A stretch of DNA of 64,000 nucleotides. Source: Rhizobium sp. CB3090 (GTDB taxonomy: Bacteria; Pseudomonadota; Alphaproteobacteria; Rhizobiales; Rhizobiaceae). The position numbers were made by a program, and so were the translations under genes. Below, piece by piece: positions 33,916 through 43,444 of this stretch. The DNA is taken from the NCBI RefSeq assembly GCF_029714285.1, contig NZ_CP121663.1, forward strand, positions 372,001 to 436,000, written 5' to 3'. The notes below the pieces were generated by a model that saw only the letters and a list, made by a program, of their open reading frames with translations, was not told the DNA's origin and did no database searches. The stretch's first letter is position 1. Each line of letters starts with the position of its first letter.

Positions 33916-35967
33916 TCAATGCTGCTCGACCGGCGCCGGCGCCGGCACCGCAGCCGGCGAATCCTGTCGTCCAAGCCGGTCAGCGACCAGCATCGACAGC
34001 ATCATTTCCACAAGACCATTGGTTGCACCCTTCTCGCCGCCGGCGCCGCCAACCTGGATCTGCGGCACGAGCGGCAGCCTGCCGTTCTCGATCGCTTCAG
34101 CGAAGCGCATGAGGACCTGCGAGTTGAGCTGATAGTCCGGTCCACCAAAGGCCGCGACCTTCTTCTCGGTGGCCTCGGCTTCCGCCAGACCGACGGCGCG
34201 CACCTTCTCGGCATCCGCAAAACCGGTCGCCTTGATCCGTTCGGCATCGGCAAGCGCAATGGCCTTGATCCGGTCGGCTTCACCGAGGCCGGCGAGGCGC
34301 ACCTTCTCGGCCTCTGCCTTGGCGGTGACTTGAATGGTTTCTGCCTGCTGGCGGGTGCGGGCGAGTTGCGCCTTACCCTCGTTTTCGCTGATTTCGATGG
34401 TGAGTGCTGATGTCGTGATCTTGGCCTGCTGTTCGGCGAGCGCTTCCTTCTCGCGCAATGTGCGCTCCTGGATCGCAGCCGCTTCCTGCAACTTATAGGT
34501 CTCGACCTTTTCAACGGCGATCTGGCGCTCGCGTAGCTGGATCAGGATCTGCTCTATGCTGTTCTGGCCATTGTTGGCGCGCGGCGTACCGATCAGCACT
34601 TCCTGCAGTTCGAGGCTGTAGGAAGCAAACTTCTCGCGCATTTCCTCGCCGGATTTGCGCTGGATTTCGCTGCGCTCCTGCAGCAGTTGGATCAACGTCT
34701 TGGTCTGGGCGATATTCTTGAAATAGGCCGAGACCATCGGATCGAGCGTCTGTTCCACCAGCCGTTTGATATCCCCGAAACGCTGCACGACGAGCGGCGC
34801 CTTCATATAGTCGATGTGCACGACCACCGAGAGGGGCAGCACTGGTTCGAACGCGTCCTTGGTGATCAGCGACACTTCGGAAAGATTCTCGTCCAGCCTG
34901 TGCTCGCCGAACTGTTCCCTGGACCATTTGAGGACGAAGTTGGTGGTCGGCACGATGACGATATTGCCGGCATAAGTGTTGAATGCATATTTGCCCGGCA
35001 GAAGCGGCGTCGACCAGACACCGCGAGCGCCGGTCTCGACCAATTCGCCGTGGCGATAGGACTGGCCGGAAATATCCGCACCGCGCCGGCCGGTATAAGA
35101 GACGACGACGCCCACTGTGCCGACGTCGATGATCGTCTTTTCGACCAGTTCGACGGTCGCGAAGATGCGATTGAGGAAATAACTGCCGTCGGCAAGCACC
35201 TGCAACTGCCGGCCGCGATAGCCGCCGGCATTGAGAAACTTCTCCGGATCCTGGAAATTGTTGTGGAAGTTCGGATCCTTCGGATCGTTGGCGACGGTCG
35301 GCGCGATGATCTCGCCGTCCGGCAGCGCCGGACCGTCGTGAATGGTGATGATGCCGATCATGTCCTCGGCGTCATGGATGACGACGGGCTCGAAGCCATT
35401 CCGCTCCGTGATCAGCCTGGACATGTCCGCAAACAGTTTTTGTTCCGACGAACTCAGGTTGACTGCATAGGTTGATTGCGCAGTCAGCACGATGAACTGT
35501 GCGAGATTGATCGCATAGGTGCCTTCGCGCAGGATCTTGCGCTGCGGTCCCTTCTGGCCGCCCTTCATGAGAAAGCCGCGCACGTCCTGGAAGTCATCGG
35601 CTTCGATATTCGATGCAAGCGTCTGGGTCGGCGGCAACGGCTTGCCGTCACGGGCGAAGACATAGCCGATCTGGCCCTGCGGAATAGTCACGAGATCGGC
35701 GCGATGCATCGAATACTGGAACGGCATGAAGAAGTGCAGCCCGCCGCGCACGACTTCCGGCTGGAAGCCGGCCTCACCGTTGAGCGCAATGAAGCCATTC
35801 TCGACAGAGCCGCGAAAACTCCAAAGTTTTTCGAGGATGCCGAGCCTGTCGTTGGGGATATAGCGGATCAGGCCGCTCCACCGGAAAAGGATTGCCAGCA
35901 CGATGACCGGGACGGCAATTTCGATCGCCATCCATTCGGTCGGGCTGAGATATTGCAGTGATTCCAT
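33916..35967 (-). CDS. SPFH/band-7 domain membrane protein, flotillin-like
   Basis: The 683-residue protein has a single N-terminal membrane helix (MAIEIAVPVIVLAILFRWSG, residues 13-32). A long SPFH region follows with insertions (VVRGGLHFFMPFQYSMHRAD, YTGRRGADISGQSYRHGELV). Then comes a Glu/Ala-rich coiled coil, about residues 470-610, with heptad-like GLGEADRIKAIALADAERIK repeats. The C-terminus is Pro/Ala-rich. Flotillin-like proteins form membrane scaffolds. The protein is longer than usual flotillins, with an extra 200-residue region before the coil. GGAGAGA precedes the ATG. No NfeD partner gene is adjacent. Confidence 0.85.
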   Translation of the reverse strand: MESLQYLSPTEWMAIEIAVPVIVLAILFRWSGLIRYIPNDRLGILEKLWSFRGSVENGFIALNGEAGFQPEVVRGGLHFFMPFQYSMHRADLVTIPQGQIGYVFARDGKPLPPTQTLASNIEADDFQDVRGFLMKGGQKGPQRKILREGTYAINLAQFIVLTAQSTYAVNLSSSEQKLFADMSRLITERNGFEPVVIHDAEDMIGIITIHDGPALPDGEIIAPTVANDPKDPNFHNNFQDPEKFLNAGGYRGRQLQVLADGSYFLNRIFATVELVEKTIIDVGTVGVVVSYTGRRGADISGQSYRHGELVETGARGVWSTPLLPGKYAFNTYAGNIVIVPTTNFVLKWSREQFGEHRLDENLSEVSLITKDAFEPVLPLSVVVHIDYMKAPLVVQRFGDIKRLVEQTLDPMVSAYFKNIAQTKTLIQLLQERSEIQRKSGEEMREKFASYSLELQEVLIGTPRANNGQNSIEQILIQLRERQIAVEKVETYKLQEAAAIQERTLREKEALAEQQAKITTSALTIEISENEGKAQLARTRQQAETIQVTAKAEAEKVRLAGLGEADRIKAIALADAERIKATGFADAEKVRAVGLAEAEATEKKVAAFGGPDYQLNSQVLMRFAEAIENGRLPLVPQIQVGGAGGEKGATNGLVEMMLSMLVADRLGRQDSPAAVPAPAPVEQH

Positions 35968-36427
35968 CTTTCTCTCCTATGGGCGCACGGGTTCGTCCAC
36001 CCGACGGCCGCCCGGTTGGTATTGTTGTTAAGACGGGGAGATTGCGTGCGCCTTACGTTCGATACACGAAAAGCGTGTCGAACACCTGGGCCGCTCATTG
36101 TCTGGGAAAATGACCGCGCGTGCCCCAGTCCCCACTGAGAGACGGCGTGGTCGTGAGTGCTCTCACATCGGTATTGCCTTGATAGACATAGCGATAGAGC
36201 ACGTAAGGATTGCGCCTATAGGTTTGAAGACGTTCGATATGGAAATCGGATAAGTACTTCCAACAATTCTGCTATTTCGAGCATTCAATTCTACTGAATT
36301 ACATCGTTCCCGCCCGTTTGTTTCGGCGGGCGTTTCCTTTGCTGCCACCGTCAGTTCGCCTGTGTGGACCACTTGCGTTCTCCCAGGGCCATTCGTACGG
36401 TGTCATCCCGAGACGAGGACATTGGTC
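35968..36427. other. 460-base intergenic region
   Basis: It separates the SPFH gene from the GNAT gene. It holds an imperfect dyad around 36058-36082 (GTTCGATACACG / CGTGTCGAAC) and a GC hairpin near 36308-36331 (CCCGCC / GGCGGG) followed by a T-rich stretch. That hairpin could terminate a small transcript on the plus strand. No coding frame was supported. Confidence 0.4.
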
Positions 36428-36934
36428 ATGCATATCCGAAGGGCTGTAGCAGCCGACGCGGAGGAACTGTGTAGCCTCCTGAATGAGATTATCCGCATTG
36501 GCGGAACAACTGCGCTTGAGACGCCGCTTTCGGCTGCCGAGTTCGCAGATTGGTTCATCGACGGCGAGTTTGTTCTTGCCTGTCATGTTGCGGAGCACGA
36601 TCAGTTGCTTGCCGGCTTTCAGTCCCTGAGTCTATATGGCGATCCGCCGAAGGGTTTTGCGGATATAGCGACATTTGCCCGCACCAATCCAAAGATACCC
36701 GGCGTCGGCAGCGCCCTTTTTCCCGCGACCCGGACAGCAGCCGAAGAGCTCGGATTCGAATTTATCAATGCGACCATACGTGCCGATAATGTCAGCGGCC
36801 TTGCCTATTATACGAGGATGGGTTTTGAGGACTATGACCGGCTCATCCAGGTTCCCCTTTTGGACGGAACGCCGGTCGATCGGATCAAGAAGCGCTTCAA
36901 ATTAGGGGCAAGTCGCCACACGTCTCGCGAATGA
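36428..36934 (+). CDS. GNAT family N-acetyltransferase
   Basis: The 168-residue GNAT-fold acetyltransferase begins MHIRRAVAADAEELCSLLNE. The acetyl-CoA-binding region lies near IPGVGSALFPATRTAAEELG and the C-terminal ATIRADNVSGLAYYTRMGFE motif is typical of the family. The substrate is unknown. The start at 36428 has GAGGAC upstream; the 22 residues before it in frame are not GNAT-like. It is probably monocistronic. Confidence 0.85.
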   Translation: MHIRRAVAADAEELCSLLNEIIRIGGTTALETPLSAAEFADWFIDGEFVLACHVAEHDQLLAGFQSLSLYGDPPKGFADIATFARTNPKIPGVGSALFPATRTAAEELGFEFINATIRADNVSGLAYYTRMGFEDYDRLIQVPLLDGTPVDRIKKRFKLGASRHTSRE

Positions 36935-37057
36935 AGCGAGAAGGCGATCTCCGAGCGGAGACTGACATAAATGGGCTGGTTTTGCGATGGAGCATTCCAC
37001 ATGGCGACGTTATAAGCTTGCCCTACATTAGGGAAAAGTGCCTTTTAGCGGGAACCG

Positions 37058-39394
37058 ATGCCAAGCCCTCCCAACTCCTCAGCCCAAAGTACCAGCGGCC
37101 CGAGCACGGGTGCCAGTCGCCCGCCGGATTCGGAGTTCGCTGCCGACAAAATTGAGGCGCCGGCATCCTCGTCGGACTCAGCGTCCAGTTCATCGGTCGA
37201 TCCTCCGCGACAGGCTGACGGACCCTTTGGCCAAAGCAGACGGGCAACGCACAATCTACTGCGAGCACTCGGTCACGATTTGCGCGCAAGTACGATCTTC
37301 GCAAGGGCCAGGACCAAGGCGGCCGCTTCGTACTTGAGAACGAAGCTTAGGACGCCAAGCGGGCCGGAAAGCCCATCAACAATCCGCGGTCTTGGCAGAT
37401 GGTTCGCCACTGCTCTGTCCAAAGCGGGGAGCAATATTCGTGGCCTGCGCATAAAACAGTTCGAAAATCGGCGGCATGCTTCGTCAAATATGGGCCGGTG
37501 GAAAATCGGTGCAGGATTGGCGCTTCTTGCCTGCCTCTTCCTTGCGGGAAGCGTACTGGTGTGGGCACTGAAAGACGTGCCCTGGGCCGAGATCCGGGAT
37601 GGAACGTTGAAGCCCGTCGTGGTGTTGGAGACCGCTGACGGTGCACCCTTGGTAAGACAGGGGCCTTATCAAGGACCGTACGCGCAATATAACCAGTTTC
37701 CAACACAGCTGATCGACGCTGTCCTTTCAATTGAGGATCGCCGGTTCATGGATCATTTCGGCGTCGACCCCAGAGGGATCGGAAGAGCACTCCTGCGGAA
37801 CTTCGAAGCTGGCTCGGTGGTAGAAGGAGGCAGCACGATTACCCAGCAGCTCATCAAGCTGGAATATCTTGATAGCGATCGGACAATAAAGCGAAAAATA
37901 CAGGAAGTTGTCATAGCCATTTGGCTGGAGTGGAAGCTCGGCAAGCAGGAAATCCTGACGCGCTATCTCAATAGCGTCTATCTCGGCGCTGGCGCGACCG
38001 GCATGCCTGCCGCCGCACGGATCTATTTCAACAAAGATATCGACGCTCTCAACCTGCCGGAGTCGGCGATGCTCGCGGGATTGCTGCGAGCGCCGAGCCA
38101 ATGGAATCCGATCGATAATTTCGAGGGTGCCCGGCAGCGCACCGCTGTTGTTCTGGACGCCATGGTGGCCAATGGCAAAATCACCGCCGCGAAGGCAGAC
38201 GAAGCCAAGGCGAGCTTCGCCAAACTGCATCCAACGACGCCGACACCGCGCTCCGGAAGTTGGTTTGCTGACTGGATTTCGCCGCGGGCCGGCGAAATTG
38301 CCGGCTCTTCGCCGGGGTCAACCACGGTGCGCACGACGCTGGTGCCGCAGCTTCAACAGATTGCCGAAAGGGTCGTGAGAAACGCCCTGGACGGTGAAGG
38401 AAAGTCAGTCGGCGCATCGCAGGCCGCTTTGGTTGTGATGAGACCCGATGGCGCGGTCGTCGCGATGGTCGGCGGGCGCGACTACAAGGCAAGCCAGTTC
38501 AACCGCGCCGTCACCGCGATGCGGCAGCCGGGCTCCGCCTTCAAACTGTTCGTTTATTATGCAGCGCTGAAGGCTGGACTCTCGTTGTCCGACCGGATTC
38601 TGGACGCACCGATCGACATCAACGGCTGGTCGCCGGAAAACTCTGGCGGCGGCTATCACGGTTGGGTGACACTTGCCGAAGCCTTTGCCCGGTCACTCAA
38701 TGCCGCGTCGGTGGCGCTTGCTGAAGAGGTCGGGCTCGACAAGGTGATCGCCGCTGCGCGCGAACTCGGCATCAATACGCCGCTTGCCAACACGCCATCT
38801 CTGACGCTCGGCACATCCGAAGTAAACTTGCTTGAGCTCACCAGCGCCTACGCGTCTGTCCAACTTGGTAGGGCGCCCGTCGAGCCTTGGGGCATCGTCG
38901 AGTTTCAGGCGGCAGGGCAGGCAAAGGCGTTTCGCGTTGGCTCACAAGTAAAACCGAATGTGGATCTTTCCCCCTACCAGTCCGATCTTCTCGGCCTATT
39001 GCAGTTGGTGGTCGAGCGCGGCACTGGGCGCGGAGCCGACCCCGGCACGTTTGCGGCCGGCAAGACCGGCACCAGCCAGAACAATCGCGATGCTTGGTTC
39101 GTTGGCTTCACGCAGTCGCTCGTCGCCGGCGTATGGGTCGGCAATGATGACGGCACGCCAATGAACGGGGTCACAGGCGGAGCCTTGCCAGCGCATATTT
39201 GGCGAGACTTCATGCGGGAGGCGATGGCAGTGCCTGGGCCGCGCGGAGCGCAATCGACAGAAGCGGTGATCGACAGCCCCGGGGCAACACAGTCCTGCAA
39301 CATCACGGCCTGTTCACGCAGTTACCGCTCCTTCCGGCCAGCGGACTGCACCTACCAGCCCTATGGCGGCGGACGGCGACTTTGTGAAAAGTGA
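37058..39394 (+). CDS. PBP1-type penicillin-binding protein with BA14K-like tail
   Basis: The 778-residue bifunctional peptidoglycan synthase starts with about 145 Ser/Pro/Arg-rich, probably disordered cytoplasmic residues and a membrane helix (about 148-168). The GT51 transglycosylase follows (IEDRRFMDHFGVD, GGSTITQQLIK) and then the transpeptidase with SAFK (active Ser), SLN and KTGTSQN boxes. The last 35 residues (CSRSYRSFRPADCTYQPYGG, then RRLC) match the BA14K unit of the nearby exported protein. It polymerises and crosslinks the wall in the periplasm. The ATG at 37058 has weak ribosome support; later starts are possible. Confidence 0.92.
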   Translation: MPSPPNSSAQSTSGPSTGASRPPDSEFAADKIEAPASSSDSASSSSVDPPRQADGPFGQSRRATHNLLRALGHDLRASTIFARARTKAAASYLRTKLRTPSGPESPSTIRGLGRWFATALSKAGSNIRGLRIKQFENRRHASSNMGRWKIGAGLALLACLFLAGSVLVWALKDVPWAEIRDGTLKPVVVLETADGAPLVRQGPYQGPYAQYNQFPTQLIDAVLSIEDRRFMDHFGVDPRGIGRALLRNFEAGSVVEGGSTITQQLIKLEYLDSDRTIKRKIQEVVIAIWLEWKLGKQEILTRYLNSVYLGAGATGMPAAARIYFNKDIDALNLPESAMLAGLLRAPSQWNPIDNFEGARQRTAVVLDAMVANGKITAAKADEAKASFAKLHPTTPTPRSGSWFADWISPRAGEIAGSSPGSTTVRTTLVPQLQQIAERVVRNALDGEGKSVGASQAALVVMRPDGAVVAMVGGRDYKASQFNRAVTAMRQPGSAFKLFVYYAALKAGLSLSDRILDAPIDINGWSPENSGGGYHGWVTLAEAFARSLNAASVALAEEVGLDKVIAAARELGINTPLANTPSLTLGTSEVNLLELTSAYASVQLGRAPVEPWGIVEFQAAGQAKAFRVGSQVKPNVDLSPYQSDLLGLLQLVVERGTGRGADPGTFAAGKTGTSQNNRDAWFVGFTQSLVAGVWVGNDDGTPMNGVTGGALPAHIWRDFMREAMAVPGPRGAQSTEAVIDSPGATQSCNITACSRSYRSFRPADCTYQPYGGGRRLCEK

Positions 39395-39471
39395 TTTTCG
39401 CTTTTGTATGCCGATTTTGTGACTTGACCGCTAACCGCTAAGGTCGCATTTCTCGTGCCGGAGGCACAAGT

Positions 39472-39768
39472 ATGCCGGCAGTCGATAACATCACACTCTT
39501 TGAGCGGCTGAGCGCGGCGCAGCGTCTCGTCTGGGTCGACTCTTTGGCAGCGGCCGTTGCCGATATCATCGATGATATGGGCGCGGAGTACGCTGACGAT
39601 ATCGTACGTACGCTACTCGACATCAAACGGATGCTGCAGGTCATGCGCGAAGATCTCGCCATGATCGACGATCCCCACAATCGTGCCATCATTGGCTATG
39701 TGCAGAATATAATTCGCGCAATGCGGACTTGCGTCGGGCGAGAGATTGTCGGGCCGGCATTTCACTGA
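39472..39768 (+). CDS. Small hypothetical helical protein (98 aa)
   Basis: The 98-residue acidic protein is predicted to be mostly helical (LFERLSAAQRLVWVDSLAAA, ADDIVRTLLDIKRMLQVMRE). It has no membrane segment or known domain. CCGGAGG is 6-8 bases before the ATG. It lies 77 bases after the PBP gene on the same strand and could share its transcript. The function is unknown. Confidence 0.65.
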   Translation: MPAVDNITLFERLSAAQRLVWVDSLAAAVADIIDDMGAEYADDIVRTLLDIKRMLQVMREDLAMIDDPHNRAIIGYVQNIIRAMRTCVGREIVGPAFH

Positions 39769-39924
39769 GCGACGGGGTTGTTTTCCAGAGCAGACATCCG
39801 CTGCAAGGTTCACTCACCACATAGTCTGGGTATTAAGCGCTATCACGCGCTACCGCTTCCAGAGCGACCGAGAGCAGTATCACAAAAATCGGCATACTTA
39901 TCGCATGCATCAATCCCGTAGGTT

Positions 39925-40485
39925 TCAGCGGGTGGAGAGCGGTGGCGGAGGTGGTGGGGTGGTCGAGCCGGAGGCGAGTGAGCGCTGGACCATCACACTG
40001 TCGGCCCAGCGGCCGTAACGATAGGCAACTCCGGGCAACAGGCCGACGCGAACAAAGCCGAAGCGTTCGTGCAGGGCGAGCGACGCGGCATTGTCGGCAG
40101 CGATATAGCCGATCATCTGCCGGAAACCGGCCGCGGCGCAGGCGTCGATCAGCCCGCGCATGAGCAGGCTCCCGATGCCCTGGCCGATATGGTCGTGATG
40201 CACATAGATCGAGTGCTTCACCGTATAGCGGTAGGCCGGGCGTTTGCGGAACAACACCACATAGGCATAGCCCACGACCTTTTCACCCTCGACCGCAACG
40301 ACATGCGGAAAGCGGCGGTTCTTCAAATTCTTGCGCCGTTCCCGCAGATCGTCCGGTTGCGGCGTGTCGCTGTCGTCCACTCCAACCTCGACACCGCGGC
40401 GAATATGGCGGCGATAGATCGCCAACATGGCATCGACATCGGATTCCCGAGAGGGGCGAATGACGATCGTTTTATCCTGCTTCAT
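39925..40485 (-). CDS. GNAT acetyltransferase, phosphinothricin-acetyltransferase-like
   Basis: The 186-residue GNAT enzyme begins IVIRPSRESDVDAMLAIYRR and has the acetyl-CoA loop SIYVHHDHIGQGIGSLLMRG. It continues with MIGYIAADNAASLALHERFG and VGLLPGVAYRYGRW, a profile close to Pat/Bar and L-amino-acid N-acetyltransferases. The C-terminus ends in a Pro run (TTPPPPPPLS). It lies 21 bases downstream of the decarboxylase gene, so polyamine or amino-acid acetylation is one idea. The ATG at 40485 is preferred over a GTG at 40488. Confidence 0.87.
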   Translation of the reverse strand: MKQDKTIVIRPSRESDVDAMLAIYRRHIRRGVEVGVDDSDTPQPDDLRERRKNLKNRRFPHVVAVEGEKVVGYAYVVLFRKRPAYRYTVKHSIYVHHDHIGQGIGSLLMRGLIDACAAAGFRQMIGYIAADNAASLALHERFGFVRVGLLPGVAYRYGRWADSVMVQRSLASGSTTPPPPPPLSTR

Positions 40486-40506
40486 CACTGACCTGAATTT
40501 CCCAGC

Positions 40507-42864
40507 CTATTCCGCGACGACGTAGGTATAGAGCCGGATGCGGCCGGATGCATCGATCTCGCGATAGAGCCCCTGAATCTCCACCTCGAAGCCGGGGAAG
40601 GTGTTGAAGCAGGTTTCAAACATCTTGAGATAGTCGATCATGGGCTTTGCCCTTTCCGTCAAGCGCTCGCCCGGCACGATGGTTGCAATGCCCGGGGGGT
40701 AGACCACGAAGGGCGTGGTTGCGATGCGGCCGGCGATGGCGTCGATCGGCAGATACTCCACATCATTGCGCACCAGGCAGCGTGCCGCATCATGGGGCGA
40801 CATGGCCATCGGCGGCAGGTGGTCGGCGGAAAACTGCTTTGTCTGAAGCGTGCTGACGTCAGCTTGACGGAAGAAGTTGTGCATGTCCGCGCAGAGATCG
40901 CGCAGCCGCACGCCCGCATAGCGACCCGGCCGGCGACGATAAAATTCCGGGATTGCCTCCTCGATCAGCGCGTTGTCGTCATGGAGCTTCTTGAAGGCGA
41001 CGAGGCCGCTGATCAAAGTTCCGGCTTTGCTGGCCTCCACGCCGGGCGTGAGAAGGAACAGCAGCGAATTGAGGTCGTTCTTTTCCGCGACGATGCGGTT
41101 TTCGCGCAGGTATTGTGCGACCACGGGCGCCGGTATGCCGTGCTCGGTGTATTTTCCGCTTTTGCGGTCGAAGCCGGGGGTGAGCAGGGTGAGCTTGTTC
41201 GGATCGGTCATGGCGAAGCCCGGCTCCATTGCGGAAAAGCCATGCCATGCCGCGTCGGGTGTCAGGTGCCAGAAGGCGGGATTGGTGGCGAGCTGGTCGG
41301 TGGCGACGCTCTCCCACGGCACGTCATGCACTGCGCCAGGGCTCGACACATCCGGAATTGCTACCCGATCCGGCACGAAAGGCTCGAAGAACCAACGGCG
41401 CTCGGGGCGATGCTCCTTTTCCTCGAATTCGCGGCGCACGGCGCGGATCTTCTTGCGCAGTTCGATGCCGAGGCGGATCGTGTCGTCCCACAGCACTTCG
41501 CCCGAGCGGCCCTTCATCATCTGAGCGCCTACATCGAGCGAGGCGAACAGCGGATAGAAGGGCGAGGTCGAGGCGTGCTGCATAAAGCTTTCATTGAACC
41601 GCCGGTGCTCCACGCGGCGTTTCTGGCCGGTGATATGCCGGTCCTTCATGTGGATCTGGGAGGCCTGCGAGAAGCTTGCGAGCTGCTTGTGGGTGGACTG
41701 CGTGGCGATGATGCCCGGTGCGTCCGGGCCGAGGTCGGCAAGGCCCATGGCAAAGCGCCCGGCATAGAGCGGATGAAATTTCATGAAGCCCGCCCATGCC
41801 TCGTCGAAGAGGATGTAGTCGCACAGATGCCCGATCCGCTTGAGGATCATCTCGGCATTGTGAATGGTGCCGTCATAGGTGCACTGCTCCACCACAGCGA
41901 CGCGGAACGGGCGGGGCTTCTTGTAGGCCTCGGGGTCTTTCACCAGCGGGTGAGTGCGGATGCGCTCCCGTAAGGCTTCCTCGTCCATGGCCATGAAATC
42001 GATGGGACCGATCAGGCCATAGAGGTTGCGTATGGTCGGCAGATAGACTGGAATGCCGCCGGAGATCATCAGAGCGCCGTGATGGGCGGCCTTATGGTTG
42101 TTACGGTCGAACAGCACGAGATCGCCATCGGTGACGAGGGCGGAGAGCGCGACCTTGTTCGAGGTGGAGGTACCGTTCAGGACGAAATAGGTCTTCTCGG
42201 CGCCGAAGATTTTGGCCGCTTCTTTTTGTGCAGCCAATGCCGGTCCCTCGTGGGTCAAGAGGTCGCCGAGGTCGAGCACGGAATTGTCGAGATCGTCGCG
42301 AAACACCGCCTCGCCCAGATGTTCCATGAAGACCCGGCCGATCGGGCTGCGGCTGTAGAAGATGCCGCCATTGTGCCCAGGGCAGGTCCAGAGGTGGTTG
42401 CCTTCCTCGGCATAATCGACCAGCGCACCGAAAAATGGTGTCTTCAACGTCTCTGCATATTGCTTGAGCCGGCTGATAAGGCTTTTGGCGATGAAGGCCG
42501 GCGTTTCCTCAGACAGGAAGACATAGCCGTCGATGAAATCGAGCACCTCTACCGGCACATCTTCGAAGCGTTTACGGCGGATCAGAAGGATGATCGGGAA
42601 CTCGAGGCCGCGGCGGCGCATCAGGTTGATGAGGGAGGCCGTCTTGCCCTCGAGCCCCTTTTTACCCCAGTCGACCAGCATGCAGCCGATGGCGGCGTCC
42701 GTCTGTACGGCGATCTCGGCATCTTCGAGATTGCGTGCGCGCACCACCTCAAAGCCGGAGCGTTCGATCTCCTCGACGATCTGATTGTAGCGGGCTCCCT
42801 CCAGATCCTCGCTGTCGAAGGTCGGCGTTGCGAACAGAAAGTTGAAACGTCTGAAATAATCCAT
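40507..42864 (-). CDS. Orn/Lys/Arg decarboxylase, class I (large form)
   Basis: The 785-residue PLP enzyme has a receiver-like wing domain (residues 1-130), the large PLP domain with the Schiff-base Lys in TQSTHKQLASFSQ (near 390), HDVPWESV, and the C-terminal domain (from about 650, RYAGVRLRDLCADMHNFFRQ). Length and order match inducible ornithine, lysine and arginine decarboxylases. Which amino acid it uses cannot be told. It makes a polyamine or precursor in the cytoplasm and consumes protons. Upstream ribosome support is weak (GCGGG). It is cotranscribed with the GNAT gene. Confidence 0.92.
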   Translation of the reverse strand: MDYFRRFNFLFATPTFDSEDLEGARYNQIVEEIERSGFEVVRARNLEDAEIAVQTDAAIGCMLVDWGKKGLEGKTASLINLMRRRGLEFPIILLIRRKRFEDVPVEVLDFIDGYVFLSEETPAFIAKSLISRLKQYAETLKTPFFGALVDYAEEGNHLWTCPGHNGGIFYSRSPIGRVFMEHLGEAVFRDDLDNSVLDLGDLLTHEGPALAAQKEAAKIFGAEKTYFVLNGTSTSNKVALSALVTDGDLVLFDRNNHKAAHHGALMISGGIPVYLPTIRNLYGLIGPIDFMAMDEEALRERIRTHPLVKDPEAYKKPRPFRVAVVEQCTYDGTIHNAEMILKRIGHLCDYILFDEAWAGFMKFHPLYAGRFAMGLADLGPDAPGIIATQSTHKQLASFSQASQIHMKDRHITGQKRRVEHRRFNESFMQHASTSPFYPLFASLDVGAQMMKGRSGEVLWDDTIRLGIELRKKIRAVRREFEEKEHRPERRWFFEPFVPDRVAIPDVSSPGAVHDVPWESVATDQLATNPAFWHLTPDAAWHGFSAMEPGFAMTDPNKLTLLTPGFDRKSGKYTEHGIPAPVVAQYLRENRIVAEKNDLNSLLFLLTPGVEASKAGTLISGLVAFKKLHDDNALIEEAIPEFYRRRPGRYAGVRLRDLCADMHNFFRQADVSTLQTKQFSADHLPPMAMSPHDAARCLVRNDVEYLPIDAIAGRIATTPFVVYPPGIATIVPGERLTERAKPMIDYLKMFETCFNTFPGFEVEIQGLYREIDASGRIRLYTYVVAE

Positions 42865-43111
42865 TGGGATACCCGCTCTTGATCTGGCAGGAGGTGTCGG
42901 CGCATTTCATGACATGGATGTGACAGAATATCGAATGTCCGAAATACCTGCACAGAATAGCATTTTGGACGGCTTAAGCGGGAAGCGGTGTCTTCAGCGG
43001 GGTTGGACTTGCGATTTTTCATGCGAATTGCATGATCATTGTCCACGCACAATCCCGCATGCCCACGATCTCCGGCCGCTCACGACAACACAACAAGGCA
43101 ATAGAGAAATC

Positions 43112-43444
43112 ATGAAGCTTCCTACTCATCCTTTCACCCTTATCGACTGGAGCGACATTGAGACGACAGAGCATACGGGCGACACGGGAAAAGCGTTTTG
43201 GCGCACGGTCATGATGGGCGACATCCGTATCCGGCAGGTCGAATATACCGCCGAATACATTGCAGATCATTGGTGCGACAAAGGGCACATTCTTTATGTC
43301 TTGGAAGGCGAGCTCGAGACCGAGTTGCGAGACGGGCGGCGGTTCACCCTGAAAGCCGGCATGAGCTATCAGGTTTCCGACTTCGGCGATCCCGCCCATC
43401 GTTCATCCACGAAAACCGGTGCGAAACTTTTCATCGTTGACTAA
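43112..43444 (+). CDS. DHCW-motif cupin-fold protein
   Basis: The 110-residue small cupin is recognised by IADHWCDKGHILYVLEGELE (near residue 50-70), corresponding to the DHCW cupin family, and by the second strand GMSYQVSDFGDPAHRS. His and Glu residues may bind a metal. The role is unknown. The start at 43112 has a weak GAGA site; a longer frame opens at 42914 but its first 60 residues look non-coding. It is isolated between two convergent or divergent units. Confidence 0.82.
   Translation: MKLPTHPFTLIDWSDIETTEHTGDTGKAFWRTVMMGDIRIRQVEYTAEYIADHWCDKGHILYVLEGELETELRDGRRFTLKAGMSYQVSDFGDPAHRSSTKTGAKLFIVD

Noticed and set aside
36303..36330. Additional GGAAC on the minus strand in the SPFH/GNAT gap
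   Set aside because: No nGTT box at 16 or 17 bases and no co-oriented gene nearby.
40792..41973. Long plus-strand frame (393 codons) opposite the decarboxylase
   Set aside because: Antisense shadow of a full-length PLP enzyme.
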